Positions 8,562 through 16,461 of a stretch of DNA of 64,000 nt are shown here, piece after piece. The stretch comes from Rhodococcus wratislaviensis (GTDB lineage Bacteria > Actinomycetota > Actinomycetes > Mycobacteriales > Mycobacteriaceae). The position numbers and the translations under genes are program-made. The notes below the pieces were generated by a model, which ran no database searches, was not told where the DNA came from, and was given only the letters and a program-made list of their open reading frames with translations. Within the stretch, counting starts at the first letter, position 1. Every line of letters begins with the position of its first letter. The stretch covers positions 1,209,001 through 1,273,000 of the forward strand of contig NZ_UAUI01000001.1 of the NCBI RefSeq assembly GCF_900455735.1. Reading direction: 5' to 3'.

Positions 8562-9366
8562 CACCGCGCGCGTCGCACTGTCCGGTCTGAGCAAGGGATT
8601 CCCGGTCCGCGGCGGCATCCGGCCGGTCCTCGACGACGTCTCGTTCACCGTCGAACCGGGTGAGTTCGTGTCGGTGATCGGCCCCAGCGGCTGCGGGAAG
8701 AGCACCGCGTTCTCCATGCTCGCCGGTCTCGACCGACCCGACTCCGGCACCGTCACGATCGGCGGCGAACCGGTGCGTCCCGCGGGGAGCGGCCCCGCGA
8801 AATGCGCGTACATGCCGCAGAAGGACCTGCTGTTCCCGTGGCGCACCGTCCTCGACAACACCACCCTCGGACTCGAGGTGCAGGGTGTGCCCCGGAAGCA
8901 GGCGCGGGACAAGGCCCGGGAATTGTTCTCCGTGTTCGGTCTCGGCGGGTTCGAGGACGCCCGCCCGAGCCAGCTGTCCGGCGGGATGCGACAGCGTGCG
9001 GCGATGCTGCGGACCGTCGTCCAGGACCGTCCGGTGCTGCTGCTCGACGAGCCGTTCGGCGCCCTGGATTCGTTGACCCGCACCGAGATGCAGACCTGGT
9101 TGCAGGACGTGTGGCAGCGCTACCGCTGGACCGTCCTGATGATCACCCACGACATCCGGGAGGCCGTCTACCTGTCGGACCGGGTGGTCGTGCTGTCCGC
9201 GCGGCCCGCCACCGTGCGTCGCGAGGTGACGGTGGGCCTGCCCCGTCCCCGCGAATTGTCGATGATGACGTCGCCCGAGTTCGCGGACGTCGAACACGAA
9301 CTGCTCGGGGTGCTCCACGAGGAGTCGCGTCGGGCACTCGTCGAGCAGGAGTCGGCCCGGCGCTGA
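8554..9366 (+). CDS. thiZ: ThiZ-like ABC transporter ATPase
   Basis: A 270-residue nucleotide-binding subunit. It has Walker A GPSGCGKST, Q-loop MPQKDLLFPW, signature LSGGMRQR, Walker B VLLLDEPFGALD and the switch His in ITHDIREA, so it should be fully active. It completes the riboswitch-led tenA-thiY-thiX-thiZ set and powers import of a thiamine-derived pyrimidine. Related ATPases serve sulfonate or nitrate importers; the operon context decides for thiamine salvage. The convergent WS/DGAT gene ends 13 bases after its stop. Confidence 0.9.
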   Translation: MSDTARVALSGLSKGFPVRGGIRPVLDDVSFTVEPGEFVSVIGPSGCGKSTAFSMLAGLDRPDSGTVTIGGEPVRPAGSGPAKCAYMPQKDLLFPWRTVLDNTTLGLEVQGVPRKQARDKARELFSVFGLGGFEDARPSQLSGGMRQRAAMLRTVVQDRPVLLLDEPFGALDSLTRTEMQTWLQDVWQRYRWTVLMITHDIREAVYLSDRVVVLSARPATVRREVTVGLPRPRELSMMTSPEFADVEHELLGVLHEESRRALVEQESARR

Positions 9367-9379
9367 AAAAGGCTGCGCC

Positions 9380-10741
9380 TCAGAGCAATGCCGCCTCGAG
9401 TTCACCCAGAGCCGTCTCGAGATAGAAGAGGATGCGCTGCAGGCTCGGCACCGAGCGGCGGCACCCGATGACTCCGAAATCGAGGTTGCCGCCGTTGGTG
9501 GTGAGCGTGATGTTGAGCGCCTGCCCGTCCAGCACCACTGACGTCGGGTAGATGCCGTCCAGCCGGGACCCGTTCCAGTACATGGTCTTCCGCGGTCCCG
9601 GGACGTTGGAGATGATCACGTTGAACGGTGGCGGTGTGAAGCGGACGAACCCCGGCACCGGTGTCAGCGCGATCGGCGACATGTTGACCGCCGACCACGC
9701 CAGCGCCTGCATCGAGGTGAGGCTGCCGAACAGTTCCTTCCCCTGGGACATGGAGGCGGAGATCGCCGTCAGACGTTCGGCCGGGTCGTCGACGTCCGTC
9801 GCCAGGTTGCACAGCGTGACCCCCACCGCGTTGCCGCCGGCGTCGGCCTTCTGCTCGTCGCGCAGCGACACCGGAACCATCGCGATCAGCGGCTCGTCCG
9901 GCAGCGCATTCTGTTCCTCGAGGTACCCCCGCAACGCCCCGGCGCACATGGCCATCACGACGTCGTTGACACTGACCCCGGCCGCCTTCCGCACGGCGTG
10001 GACGCGTTCGAGCGGCCAGGACTGCGCGGCGAACCGGCGCGCCCCACCGATCGGGACGTTCAGCATGGTGCGAGGCGCCTCGTACGGAAACCTCATGTCG
10101 TGCTGCCCCATCGCGGTGCGGGCGATGCGCAGCGACGCAGGCGCGAGACCGGCCACCTCACCGACCGTGCGCCGGACCCCGTTCACCACCGACCAGAGGT
10201 CGGGGGCGGGGGCGGCACCGTTGGCCGACGCCCTGCGCGGCAGGTTCCACGGTGGCGGCGCGTCGCGCACGTCCGGGTCGGTCGACAACGTCCGCATCAG
10301 CAACCTCAGTCCGGAGACCCCGTCCATCAGCGAGTGGTGCAGCTTGGTGTAGATCGCGAACCGGCCGTCGCTGAGACCCTCGATCAGATACATCTCCCAC
10401 AGAGGGCGATGACGGTCCAGGAGCGTGCCGTGCAACCGGGACGTGAGCGTCAGCAGTTCCCGGACCCGGTACGGGGCAGGCAGGGCCGAATGACGCACGT
10501 GGTATTCGAGATCGACGTCCGCCTCGTCGGCCCACCACAGGTTCCCGAGACTGCCGACGGGGCCCGCCGGTTTCTTCCGAAATGTGGGGTCGACGTCCGT
10601 GTGTCTCAGCAGCGTCTCGTGCATCGACTTCACGTAGTCGGGGCCGGCATCCTCCGGCGGTGTGAACAATTCGAGCGATCCCACATGCATCGGATGCTCT
10701 CGCGATTCGCCGAGAAGGAATATCGAATCGGTAACCGGCAT
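9380..10741 (-). CDS. WS/DGAT acyltransferase (wax ester / triacylglycerol synthase)
   Basis: A 453-residue bifunctional wax ester synthase/acyl-CoA:diacylglycerol acyltransferase. The catalytic HHxxxDG motif is HHSLMDG at residues 135-141. The family N-terminus TDSIFLLGESREHPMHVG and the later NVIISNVPGP segment are also present. It should esterify acyl-CoA to diacylglycerol or fatty alcohol at the membrane or lipid body surface; rhodococci carry many paralogues. The start was set at an ATG preceded by AGGTGGGG; the frame extends seven codons further. It is divergent from an HSL-type esterase, fitting turnover of neutral lipids. Confidence 0.9.
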   Translation of the reverse strand: MPVTDSIFLLGESREHPMHVGSLELFTPPEDAGPDYVKSMHETLLRHTDVDPTFRKKPAGPVGSLGNLWWADEADVDLEYHVRHSALPAPYRVRELLTLTSRLHGTLLDRHRPLWEMYLIEGLSDGRFAIYTKLHHSLMDGVSGLRLLMRTLSTDPDVRDAPPPWNLPRRASANGAAPAPDLWSVVNGVRRTVGEVAGLAPASLRIARTAMGQHDMRFPYEAPRTMLNVPIGGARRFAAQSWPLERVHAVRKAAGVSVNDVVMAMCAGALRGYLEEQNALPDEPLIAMVPVSLRDEQKADAGGNAVGVTLCNLATDVDDPAERLTAISASMSQGKELFGSLTSMQALAWSAVNMSPIALTPVPGFVRFTPPPFNVIISNVPGPRKTMYWNGSRLDGIYPTSVVLDGQALNITLTTNGGNLDFGVIGCRRSVPSLQRILFYLETALGELEAALL

Positions 10742-10919
10742 GATCCCCACCTGGACGTTCACCCCCGCTCGGTCACTATCCCATTACGACTTCCGCCTGG
10801 ATGCTACGTCGGGCGTAGCGTCCGTGCGACCAACTTCGATGTAGACCGTACGGCGCAAAGAGGTGGAAAACCTAAAGGCAGCAAGTCGACGGGCACCGAG
10901 GCCGGAACGGAGGCAGGCA
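10742..10919. promoter_or_regulatory. Divergent promoter region, WS/DGAT and esterase genes
   Basis: This 178-base intergenic stretch must hold both promoters. A short inverted repeat GCTACG-N5-CGTAGC lies near 10801-10820. No regulator gene is adjacent and no known operator was recognised. Confidence 0.4.
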
Positions 10920-11909
10920 ATGAGCACTGCGACTTACGAATTCTGCCCGTCACCCCTCCCGGTGACGCGGCGGGAGTTCGCCGGAACCAGCCTCCAGTCG
11001 ACGGCCCTCGCCCACACACTCCGTCGCACGGTCCGGCCGTTCCTCGACGGGTGGGCGCGCTACCCCGAACTGCCGTGGCCCACGGGAGTCGTCGACCTGT
11101 TCGGGTACTCGCTCGGCCCCATCCGCGGAACCGTGCGCCGGCCCATCCGGCTGCCGCACTGCCGCGCCGAATGGATCAGGCCTCCGGGTGCGCTCGGCGA
11201 CCGGGCCATCCTCTACCTCCACGGCGGGGCGTTCCTGTGCTGCGGGATCAACTCCCACCGCCAGATGGTGTCCCGGATCTCGGCGGAGTCGCAGGCGTCG
11301 ACGCTGAACGTCGCGTACCGGATGATCCCGCGGAACCCCATCCGGGCGGCCGTCGAGGACGGTGTCGACGGGTACCGGTGGCTGCTCTCGCACGGGTACA
11401 CCGCCGACCGCATCGTCATCGCCGGCGACTCGGCAGGCGGATTCCTGACGTTCATGGTGACGCTCGAAGCCCTGCGCCAGGGGCTGCCGCGGCCCGCCGC
11501 CGACGTCGCGCTGTCGCCGCTGACCGACCTCGACCCGGTGAACAAGCTGGCCCATCCCAACGCCGACCTCTGCGCTGTCTTCCCCAAACGCGCAGTCGGC
11601 GCCCTGTCCAGGCTGATCGAAAGACTGGACACCAGGGGCGGGCACGAGCCGTCCACGTCACCCGTGGACGGCTCCCTCGCCTCCATGCCGCCGGCGCTGA
11701 TCCAGACCGGCTCGCAGGAAATGGTGTACGTCGACGCGGAACTGATGTCCGAGCGACTGTCCCAGGCGGGTGTGCCGTGCGAACTGCAGGTGTGGGAACG
11801 GCAGGTGCACGTCTTCCAGGCCGCGGCCGGTCTGCTCCCCGAGGGCACCCGCGCCATCCGCGAGATCGGCCGGTTCATCCGCAAGGCCACACCCGTGAGT
11901 ACTTCTTGA
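10920..11909 (+). CDS. HSL-family alpha/beta hydrolase (esterase/lipase)
   Basis: A 329-residue hydrolase of the hormone-sensitive lipase (family IV) group. It shows the oxyanion motif HGG (101-103), nucleophile elbow GDSAGG (Ser171), a candidate acid residue in TGSQEMVYVDAEL and the His in QVHVFQ. It should cleave short or medium acyl esters, and its divergent position next to a WS/DGAT suggests storage-lipid turnover. The start has a CGGAGG ribosome-binding site seven bases upstream. The stop lies in the loop of a palindromic element, and the last codons (TPVSTS) are encoded by that element. Confidence 0.88.
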   Translation: MSTATYEFCPSPLPVTRREFAGTSLQSTALAHTLRRTVRPFLDGWARYPELPWPTGVVDLFGYSLGPIRGTVRRPIRLPHCRAEWIRPPGALGDRAILYLHGGAFLCCGINSHRQMVSRISAESQASTLNVAYRMIPRNPIRAAVEDGVDGYRWLLSHGYTADRIVIAGDSAGGFLTFMVTLEALRQGLPRPAADVALSPLTDLDPVNKLAHPNADLCAVFPKRAVGALSRLIERLDTRGGHEPSTSPVDGSLASMPPALIQTGSQEMVYVDAELMSERLSQAGVPCELQVWERQVHVFQAAAGLLPEGTRAIREIGRFIRKATPVSTS

Positions 11910-11937
11910 CCGCCCGCGGTTGACAAGTACTCACGGG
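11892..11937. repeat. Palindromic 3'-end element, copy A (bidirectional terminator)
   Basis: Perfect 13-bp arms CCCGTGAGTACTT and AAGTACTCACGGG enclose a 20-base loop. It lies between convergent genes. The loop carries the hydrolase stop and the right arm carries the stop of the ferredoxin gene read on the other strand. It shares the outer CCCGTGAGT arm with the other copies but has its own inner sequence. Confidence 0.8.
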
Positions 11938-12263
11938 GTGAAGAGGTGATTCCGGTCGAGCGTGGACCCCGGTGTGCGACGGCCACCCCAGCCGATCACG
12001 GCCCGGTAGGCCCCGAGGGCCCCCGACTCCGCCAACCCCTCGGCGTCGGTGTGCGTCGAGTCCTCGGGAACCGGGGTGTCGAACGGCGCGACGTACAGCG
12101 CGTCGGTGGGACAGTTCGCCTCACACATGAAGCACGTCTGACAGTCCTCCTGATGCGCGACGACGGGAACCCCGTCCGAGCCGCGACGGAAGACGTCCGT
12201 CGGGCAGACCTTGATGCAGATGTCGCACTGCACGCAGCGGTCGGCGACGACGACCTCGATCAC
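11931..12263 (-). CDS. AprB-like 2x[4Fe-4S] ferredoxin subunit
   Basis: A 110-residue ferredoxin with two cluster motifs, CVQCDICIKVCP and CQTCFMCEANCP, arranged as in bacterial 7Fe/8Fe ferredoxins and the AprB subunit of adenylylsulfate reductase. It follows the flavoprotein gene with a GTGA overlap, so the two are almost certainly a complex. It would carry electrons to or from the FAD of that partner. The stop codon is inside palindrome copy A. A paralogue lies at 51818-52156. Substrate and direction of electron flow are unknown. Confidence 0.88.
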   Translation of the reverse strand: MIEVVVADRCVQCDICIKVCPTDVFRRGSDGVPVVAHQEDCQTCFMCEANCPTDALYVAPFDTPVPEDSTHTDAEGLAESGALGAYRAVIGWGGRRTPGSTLDRNHLFTP

Positions 12264-13837
12264 GACGCGGCCGTCCGGGCCTCGGCGGTGCCGCGTTCCG
12301 GTCGCACCCACACCTCGCCGAGTCCGCCCGACATCAGTCGGCGGGTCTGCGCCGGGTCGGTGTCGGGCAGGTCGGTGCGCACGTGCATCCCCCGGGTCTC
12401 GGTCCGCGCCAGCGCGGAGTGCGTCGCCCACCGCGCGACGGCGAGCATCGCGGCGGCCGAACGCGCCTGCAGCAGTTCCCGTTCGGTGCCGCCGAGCAGA
12501 TCGGCGGCACCCGACCAGGCCTCGTCGAGGGCGGTCACGCTGTCCTGCAGGCTCGTCGCGCTGCGCCGGTAGCTGCGTCGCAGCGGCAGGGTGTGCTCCT
12601 GCACCAGTCCGACGATGGAGCGCGACGCCTGCCTGCGGGCGGACGGTCCGCGCAGTCCCGCCGCGCCCGCGCCGCGCACCCCGTCGAGGACGGGCCGCCC
12701 CCGTGCGAACCGGGCCGCACCCGCGCCGGCCCACGTACCGGAGGAGATGGCCCACGCCCCGTTGTGGCTGCCGCCGCCACTGCGACCGCCGGTGACGAGT
12801 TCACGGGTGGCCGCATCACCAGCCACGAACAGGCCGGGAACGTCACTGGCGCAGTCGGTGCCGGCGACCCGGATGCCACCGGTTCCGCGCACCGTTCCCT
12901 CCAGCACTGCCCGCACGGGATACTTCTGCGTGAACGGGTCGATGCCCGCCTTGTCCAGCGGCAGAAAGTAATTCGGTTGCGACGTGCGCATGGCCGCGCG
13001 GATGTCGGGTCTGGCCCGGTCCAGTCGCGCGTACACGGGGCGGCCGGCGGCGAGGTGCGCCATCGCGGCCCCGCGTGCGGAGAACCCGCCGTCCCCGAGA
13101 GTTCGGCCGTCCGCGTCGTAGTAGGTGGCGAACTGCATCATCAAACCCTTGGTGTGGCCACTCCACGCCGGTGCCAGCGCGTAGGCCGTCGAGAATTCCA
13201 TGCCCGAGAACGACGCCCCGACCTCGGCGGCCATCAGCAGTCCGTCGCCGGTGTCGACGTTCGTTCCGAAGCTTCCGGACAGGAATGCGCAGCCGCCGGT
13301 CGCCACGACCACTGCCCCGGCGCGCACCGACCACGGCGCGTATCCGTTCTGCCGTTGCAGACCCGCGGCACCGGACACGACGCCGTCCCCGGTGGTGAGC
13401 AGTTCCAGGGCGGGGCTGTGGTCGAGGATGGTGACCCCGGCGCGGTGCACGCGCCTGCGCATCCGGCGCATGTACTCCGGCCCCTGCAGGCTGGTGCGCA
13501 CCTCCCGGCCGTCGTCGCCGGACGGAAACCGGTAGCCGGCGCCCGCCAGTTCGTCCACCCGGCGGTGGGTCTCCTCGAGCACCCGGTACATCCAGGCCGG
13601 CTCGGACAGCCTGCCGCCGTCCTCGAAGCGGGCCTGCACCGACCGTTCGCGTGCAGGACCGGGCGGGACGTTCCACAGGTTGTTGCCGCCCGACGCGGTG
13701 GGGCCGCTGGTGCCGCAGTACCCCTTGTCGGCGAGGACGACCCGCGCGCCCTCCCGGGCCGCCGCCAGTGCCGCCCACGTTCCGGCGGGTCCGCCGCCGA
13801 GGACGAGGACGTCGGCGGCGATCTCGAGGTGGCTCAC
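12260..13837 (-). CDS. AprA/fumarate-reductase-like FAD flavoprotein
   Basis: A 525-residue flavoprotein of the succinate dehydrogenase/fumarate reductase/AprA superfamily. The N-terminal dinucleotide-binding motif is VLVLGGGPAGTWAALAA, followed by DKGYCGTSG, FAD contact VVVATGGCAFLS and the late VPGLFVAGDAATREL segment. Its partner is the ferredoxin immediately downstream. This pairing recalls adenylylsulfate reductase (AprAB), but sulfate-reducing function in an aerobic actinobacterium is unlikely; a redox role in sulfur or organic acid metabolism is inference. The start is a GTG overlapping the stop of a tiny upstream ORF. A close paralogue pair is at 51.8-53.7 kb. Confidence 0.82.
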   Translation of the reverse strand: MSHLEIAADVLVLGGGPAGTWAALAAAREGARVVLADKGYCGTSGPTASGGNNLWNVPPGPARERSVQARFEDGGRLSEPAWMYRVLEETHRRVDELAGAGYRFPSGDDGREVRTSLQGPEYMRRMRRRVHRAGVTILDHSPALELLTTGDGVVSGAAGLQRQNGYAPWSVRAGAVVVATGGCAFLSGSFGTNVDTGDGLLMAAEVGASFSGMEFSTAYALAPAWSGHTKGLMMQFATYYDADGRTLGDGGFSARGAAMAHLAAGRPVYARLDRARPDIRAAMRTSQPNYFLPLDKAGIDPFTQKYPVRAVLEGTVRGTGGIRVAGTDCASDVPGLFVAGDAATRELVTGGRSGGGSHNGAWAISSGTWAGAGAARFARGRPVLDGVRGAGAAGLRGPSARRQASRSIVGLVQEHTLPLRRSYRRSATSLQDSVTALDEAWSGAADLLGGTERELLQARSAAAMLAVARWATHSALARTETRGMHVRTDLPDTDPAQTRRLMSGGLGEVWVRPERGTAEARTAAS

Positions 13838-13923
13838 GAAGCGAGCAGCATCGCCGACGCAGCGACGGCCGCCCGGGTTCGTTCGGACAGCGGGCGGCGG
13901 AACAACCAGTCGAGCAGAGACAT
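13834..13923 (-). CDS. Tiny ORF coupled to the AprA-like gene (29 aa)
   Basis: A 29-residue ORF with an N-terminal MSLLDWLFRRPLSER segment and an alanine-rich hydrophobic tail. Its TGA overlaps the GTG of the flavoprotein gene, the same coupling used between flavoprotein and ferredoxin, and a GGGGG run precedes its ATG. It could be a small subunit, a membrane tether, or a leader that couples translation. I recognise no family. An inverted repeat lies 16 bases upstream of the start. Confidence 0.5.
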   Translation of the reverse strand: MSLLDWLFRRPLSERTRAAVAASAMLLAS

Positions 13924-13938
13924 CGTTACCCCCGGTCG

Positions 13939-13958
13939 GAGCGGTATGGACACCGCTC
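13939..13958. promoter_or_regulatory. Inverted repeat GAGCGGT-N6-ACCGCTC upstream of AprA-like operon
   Basis: Seven-bp perfect arms with a six-base spacer end 16 bases before the start of the tiny ORF. The dimensions fit either a dimeric repressor site or a small RNA hairpin. No regulator is encoded nearby. Confidence 0.4.
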
Positions 13959-14126
13959 GATCGTCGACGGACCGGCTCGCCCGAACAAGGGTTCTCGTCA
14001 GCGTGCGCCGAACCCCGGCAACCATCGAGCGAACCAGCCCGGACGACTCACCTTCCGGACACATGCGGCAGCAGGCGGCAGCGCCCTCTATGGTGGACGC
14101 ATTTGCACGCCGACGACGGGTAGCAC

Positions 14127-14681
14127 ATGGACGACAGGACTGTAGCGATCGGGGCACTCGCGATTGCCACCGTGTCGGCGGTCTCCGGCCTGATGATCGG
14201 TGCCGCGGGCGGCGCGTTCGGCAACCGCGGGCCGGCAGTGGTGCCGCCACCGCTGACGTCGGAGGGCCTGCAGGCCGCCGGGCCCTACAGCGCCGCGCCG
14301 GCCACCTTCCAGGTGTTCGTCCCGCCGACCCCGACCTGGCAGATGGCCGACCTCACCACCCCGCGGGCCGTCACCCTCACCACCGAACCGGCGCCGGTGA
14401 CCACGGCGCCGCCGCCCGCGCCCTCGACGACTCCCGCCCCGCCTCCGCCGCCACCGGTCCGGACCACGGTCGCGCCACCTCCCCCGACGATCAGCCTCGC
14501 CCCGGTCACCACACCCGTCACCCGGCCTCCCGTCGTCACGACGACCGAGCAGACCGCGCCCCGGATCGCGGCCCCGCCGACGGCGGCACCCGCGGAGCCG
14601 ACGCTGCCGCCGGTCACCACCACCACGACGACGCGTCCGGTGATCACCATCCCGCCCCTCACCACCAGACCGCGAGGCTGA
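14127..14681 (+). CDS. Membrane-anchored Pro/Thr-rich extracellular protein
   Basis: A 184-residue protein with one N-terminal hydrophobic segment (about 5-30, TVAIGALAIATVSAVSG), then a low-complexity stretch of PPP, TT and AP repeats to the C-terminus. It resembles cell-wall-spanning stalks of actinobacterial envelope proteins. No enzymatic domain is visible. It lies directly upstream of a WXG/PPE-like gene and an EspG gene in the same direction, so a link to type VII secretion is plausible but unproven. The base composition is biased by proline and threonine codons. Confidence 0.7.
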   Translation: MDDRTVAIGALAIATVSAVSGLMIGAAGGAFGNRGPAVVPPPLTSEGLQAAGPYSAAPATFQVFVPPTPTWQMADLTTPRAVTLTTEPAPVTTAPPPAPSTTPAPPPPPPVRTTVAPPPPTISLAPVTTPVTRPPVVTTTEQTAPRIAAPPTAAPAEPTLPPVTTTTTTRPVITIPPLTTRPRG

Positions 14682-14787
14682 CGCTCGGGAGCGCTGACAA
14701 GCCCCGTGCAGGAGTCGGTAAGGTGGCTTCCCGCCGGATTGGGGGGTCCACTCCGGGACCGTGAGTGTCCAGCATCGGAGGTCGGGG

Positions 14788-15708
14788 ATGAATGGGGAGA
14801 ATTTTCGGTCGGGCGAGTGGGATCACCGCGCCATCAGGAGCGCGGTCGACGCGCTGAGGCCCGCCGAGTCCGGTGCGGTCGCCGCGGCCTGGGACGACCT
14901 CGGACGGCGGTTCCAGGAGTCGGTCACCGCGTTCCACGACAGAACCCGCGCCGCCGTCGACGCCGGCTGGCGTGGGCCGGCCGCGACCGCGGTGGCGTCG
15001 GCGCTCGACGACTACGCCGCCCGCGCCGGGCAGGTCGGGAGCCGGTTCACCGATGTGGGTGATGCGTTGCGGCACGCGACCGCCGGCGCCGAAGCGGTGC
15101 GCGGCGCAGTGGCCCTTCCCGGCGACCACCCGACCGACTGGACCCGGGTGCTGCCGGACAACTGGACCGCGGAAGCCGACGCCGACGCCGCGGAACAGGA
15201 CGCGAAGGCCGCCATGGACACCCTCTACACCTCGGCGTATCGCGATGCGGACGAACGACTCCCCACCGCCGGCCTCGCCGCGACCCACGCCGCGGCAACG
15301 GCCCACGGCCAGCCGGTGGGCTTCGACATCGGACCGAACGGAGTGCACGGCATACCCAGCGATCAGCAGGTGGCCGAGCCCGAGTCCGAGTCCGAATCCG
15401 TCCCGCGCAATGAGCACCGCAGGAGCGGCCAGGTGCTGTTCGAGGACCCGTCGCCGACCGCACCGGTTGCGCCGGGTTCGATCGCGGGTGCGGCGCTGGC
15501 CGGGGCCGTCGGCGGCGGGGTGGCGCAGTACGCGCGCAGCATCGTGTCCTCTCACCGGACGCCCGGCCCCGAGCGGTCGAGCGGTCCGGCCGTGCCCGCC
15601 GCGCGGAAAGTCGAGGAGGAACCCCCGACGTACCTCGAGAGCATCGACGAGGGAAGCGAACTCGTCGGGAAACTGCCCCTCGTCACACCCGCGGTGATCG
15701 GCGAATAG
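14788..15708 (+). CDS. WXG/PPE-like ESX secretion substrate candidate
   Basis: A 306-residue protein. The first 130 residues are a helix-turn-helix bundle with the WxG turn in VDAGWRGPAATAV between two long amphipathic helices, as in WXG100 and PPE proteins exported by type VII systems. The rest is Ala/Glu/Pro rich, with a glycine-alanine hydrophobic patch (SIAGAALAGAVGGGVAQYA) and no known domain. The start was set at an ATG with GGAGGTCGGGG upstream; a GTG nine codons earlier is less likely. The downstream neighbour is EspG, the chaperone that binds PPE proteins, with a two-base gap. Confidence 0.75.
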   Translation: MNGENFRSGEWDHRAIRSAVDALRPAESGAVAAAWDDLGRRFQESVTAFHDRTRAAVDAGWRGPAATAVASALDDYAARAGQVGSRFTDVGDALRHATAGAEAVRGAVALPGDHPTDWTRVLPDNWTAEADADAAEQDAKAAMDTLYTSAYRDADERLPTAGLAATHAAATAHGQPVGFDIGPNGVHGIPSDQQVAEPESESESVPRNEHRRSGQVLFEDPSPTAPVAPGSIAGAALAGAVGGGVAQYARSIVSSHRTPGPERSSGPAVPAARKVEEEPPTYLESIDEGSELVGKLPLVTPAVIGE

Positions 15709-15710
15709 TC

Positions 15711-16391
15711 GTGGCGCACTGGGTGTTGAACGGTCCGCAGTTCTCGGCACTGTGGGCGCGGACCGGCCAGGACCGCATTCCGTATCCGTTCGAGGTCACG
15801 AGCACGCTGGCCACCGCCGACGAGTTCGAGGCGGAGCAGAACCGGATCCGCGCCGACTTCTCCGGACCCGAACACGACCCGCTCGCGTCGGCGCTGCTGG
15901 TGCTCGCCGAACCCGACCTCCGGATCGAGATCTCGGGTTCGGCGGGTGCGGACGACGGTAGTGCCCCGATCCGCATGACGGGAGCACTCGCTCGGGGACA
16001 CGGGGTCGCGGCGGTGCAGCATCCGGGCGCCGACGTGGTGATCCGCAACTGCGAACCATACGACGTCGGCAGGCAGCTGATCGCTCAGCTCCCCGACGCC
16101 GACGCGGGCACGGCGGCGGGCGTCGTGGTCCCGCCGACACCGGCCGGGAGCGCCCGGGCGGCCCGGATCCTCGACCGGCCGTCGACGAGCCAGGGGGTCG
16201 TCACCGTCATCCGCGGCCCGCGGCACTCACCACGCCCCGTCGGCGGTCTGGCGTGGCGGGACATCGAGGATGACGGCCGGTACCTCGTGTGGGGCGACAG
16301 CTCCGTGGCGGTGGAACCCGGGACGTCGTGGGACCTTCTCGACGCCGTCACCCGGCTGACCGGACGGATCGCGGCCGGTCACCCCGTCTGA
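15711..16391 (+). CDS. espG: ESX secretion-associated protein EspG family
   Basis: A 226-residue cytoplasmic protein of the EspG family, the dedicated chaperones that bind the tip of PPE proteins and deliver them to the ESX membrane complex. Recognisable are the N-terminal PYPFEV segment, the ALLVLAEPDLRIEI strand and the late WRDIEDDGRYLVW strand followed by a helix. It is somewhat shorter than mycobacterial EspG proteins. The GTG start is two bases after the stop of the WXG/PPE-like gene, strongly suggesting a substrate-chaperone pair. No ESX core genes are in the window. Confidence 0.82.
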   Translation: MAHWVLNGPQFSALWARTGQDRIPYPFEVTSTLATADEFEAEQNRIRADFSGPEHDPLASALLVLAEPDLRIEISGSAGADDGSAPIRMTGALARGHGVAAVQHPGADVVIRNCEPYDVGRQLIAQLPDADAGTAAGVVVPPTPAGSARAARILDRPSTSQGVVTVIRGPRHSPRPVGGLAWRDIEDDGRYLVWGDSSVAVEPGTSWDLLDAVTRLTGRIAAGHPV

Positions 16392-16461
16392 GCCCACCGC
16401 ACCCTCCCGCGCTGCGGTGTCGGCGATCGCCGCTACCGTATAGAGCGGAAGTAGGTGATTC

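Noticed and set aside
12383..14764. A 793-codon open frame on the + strand
   Set aside because: It is antisense to the AprA-like gene and then out of frame with the Pro/Thr-rich gene. The composition is Arg/Pro/Ala noise, with no recognisable motif.
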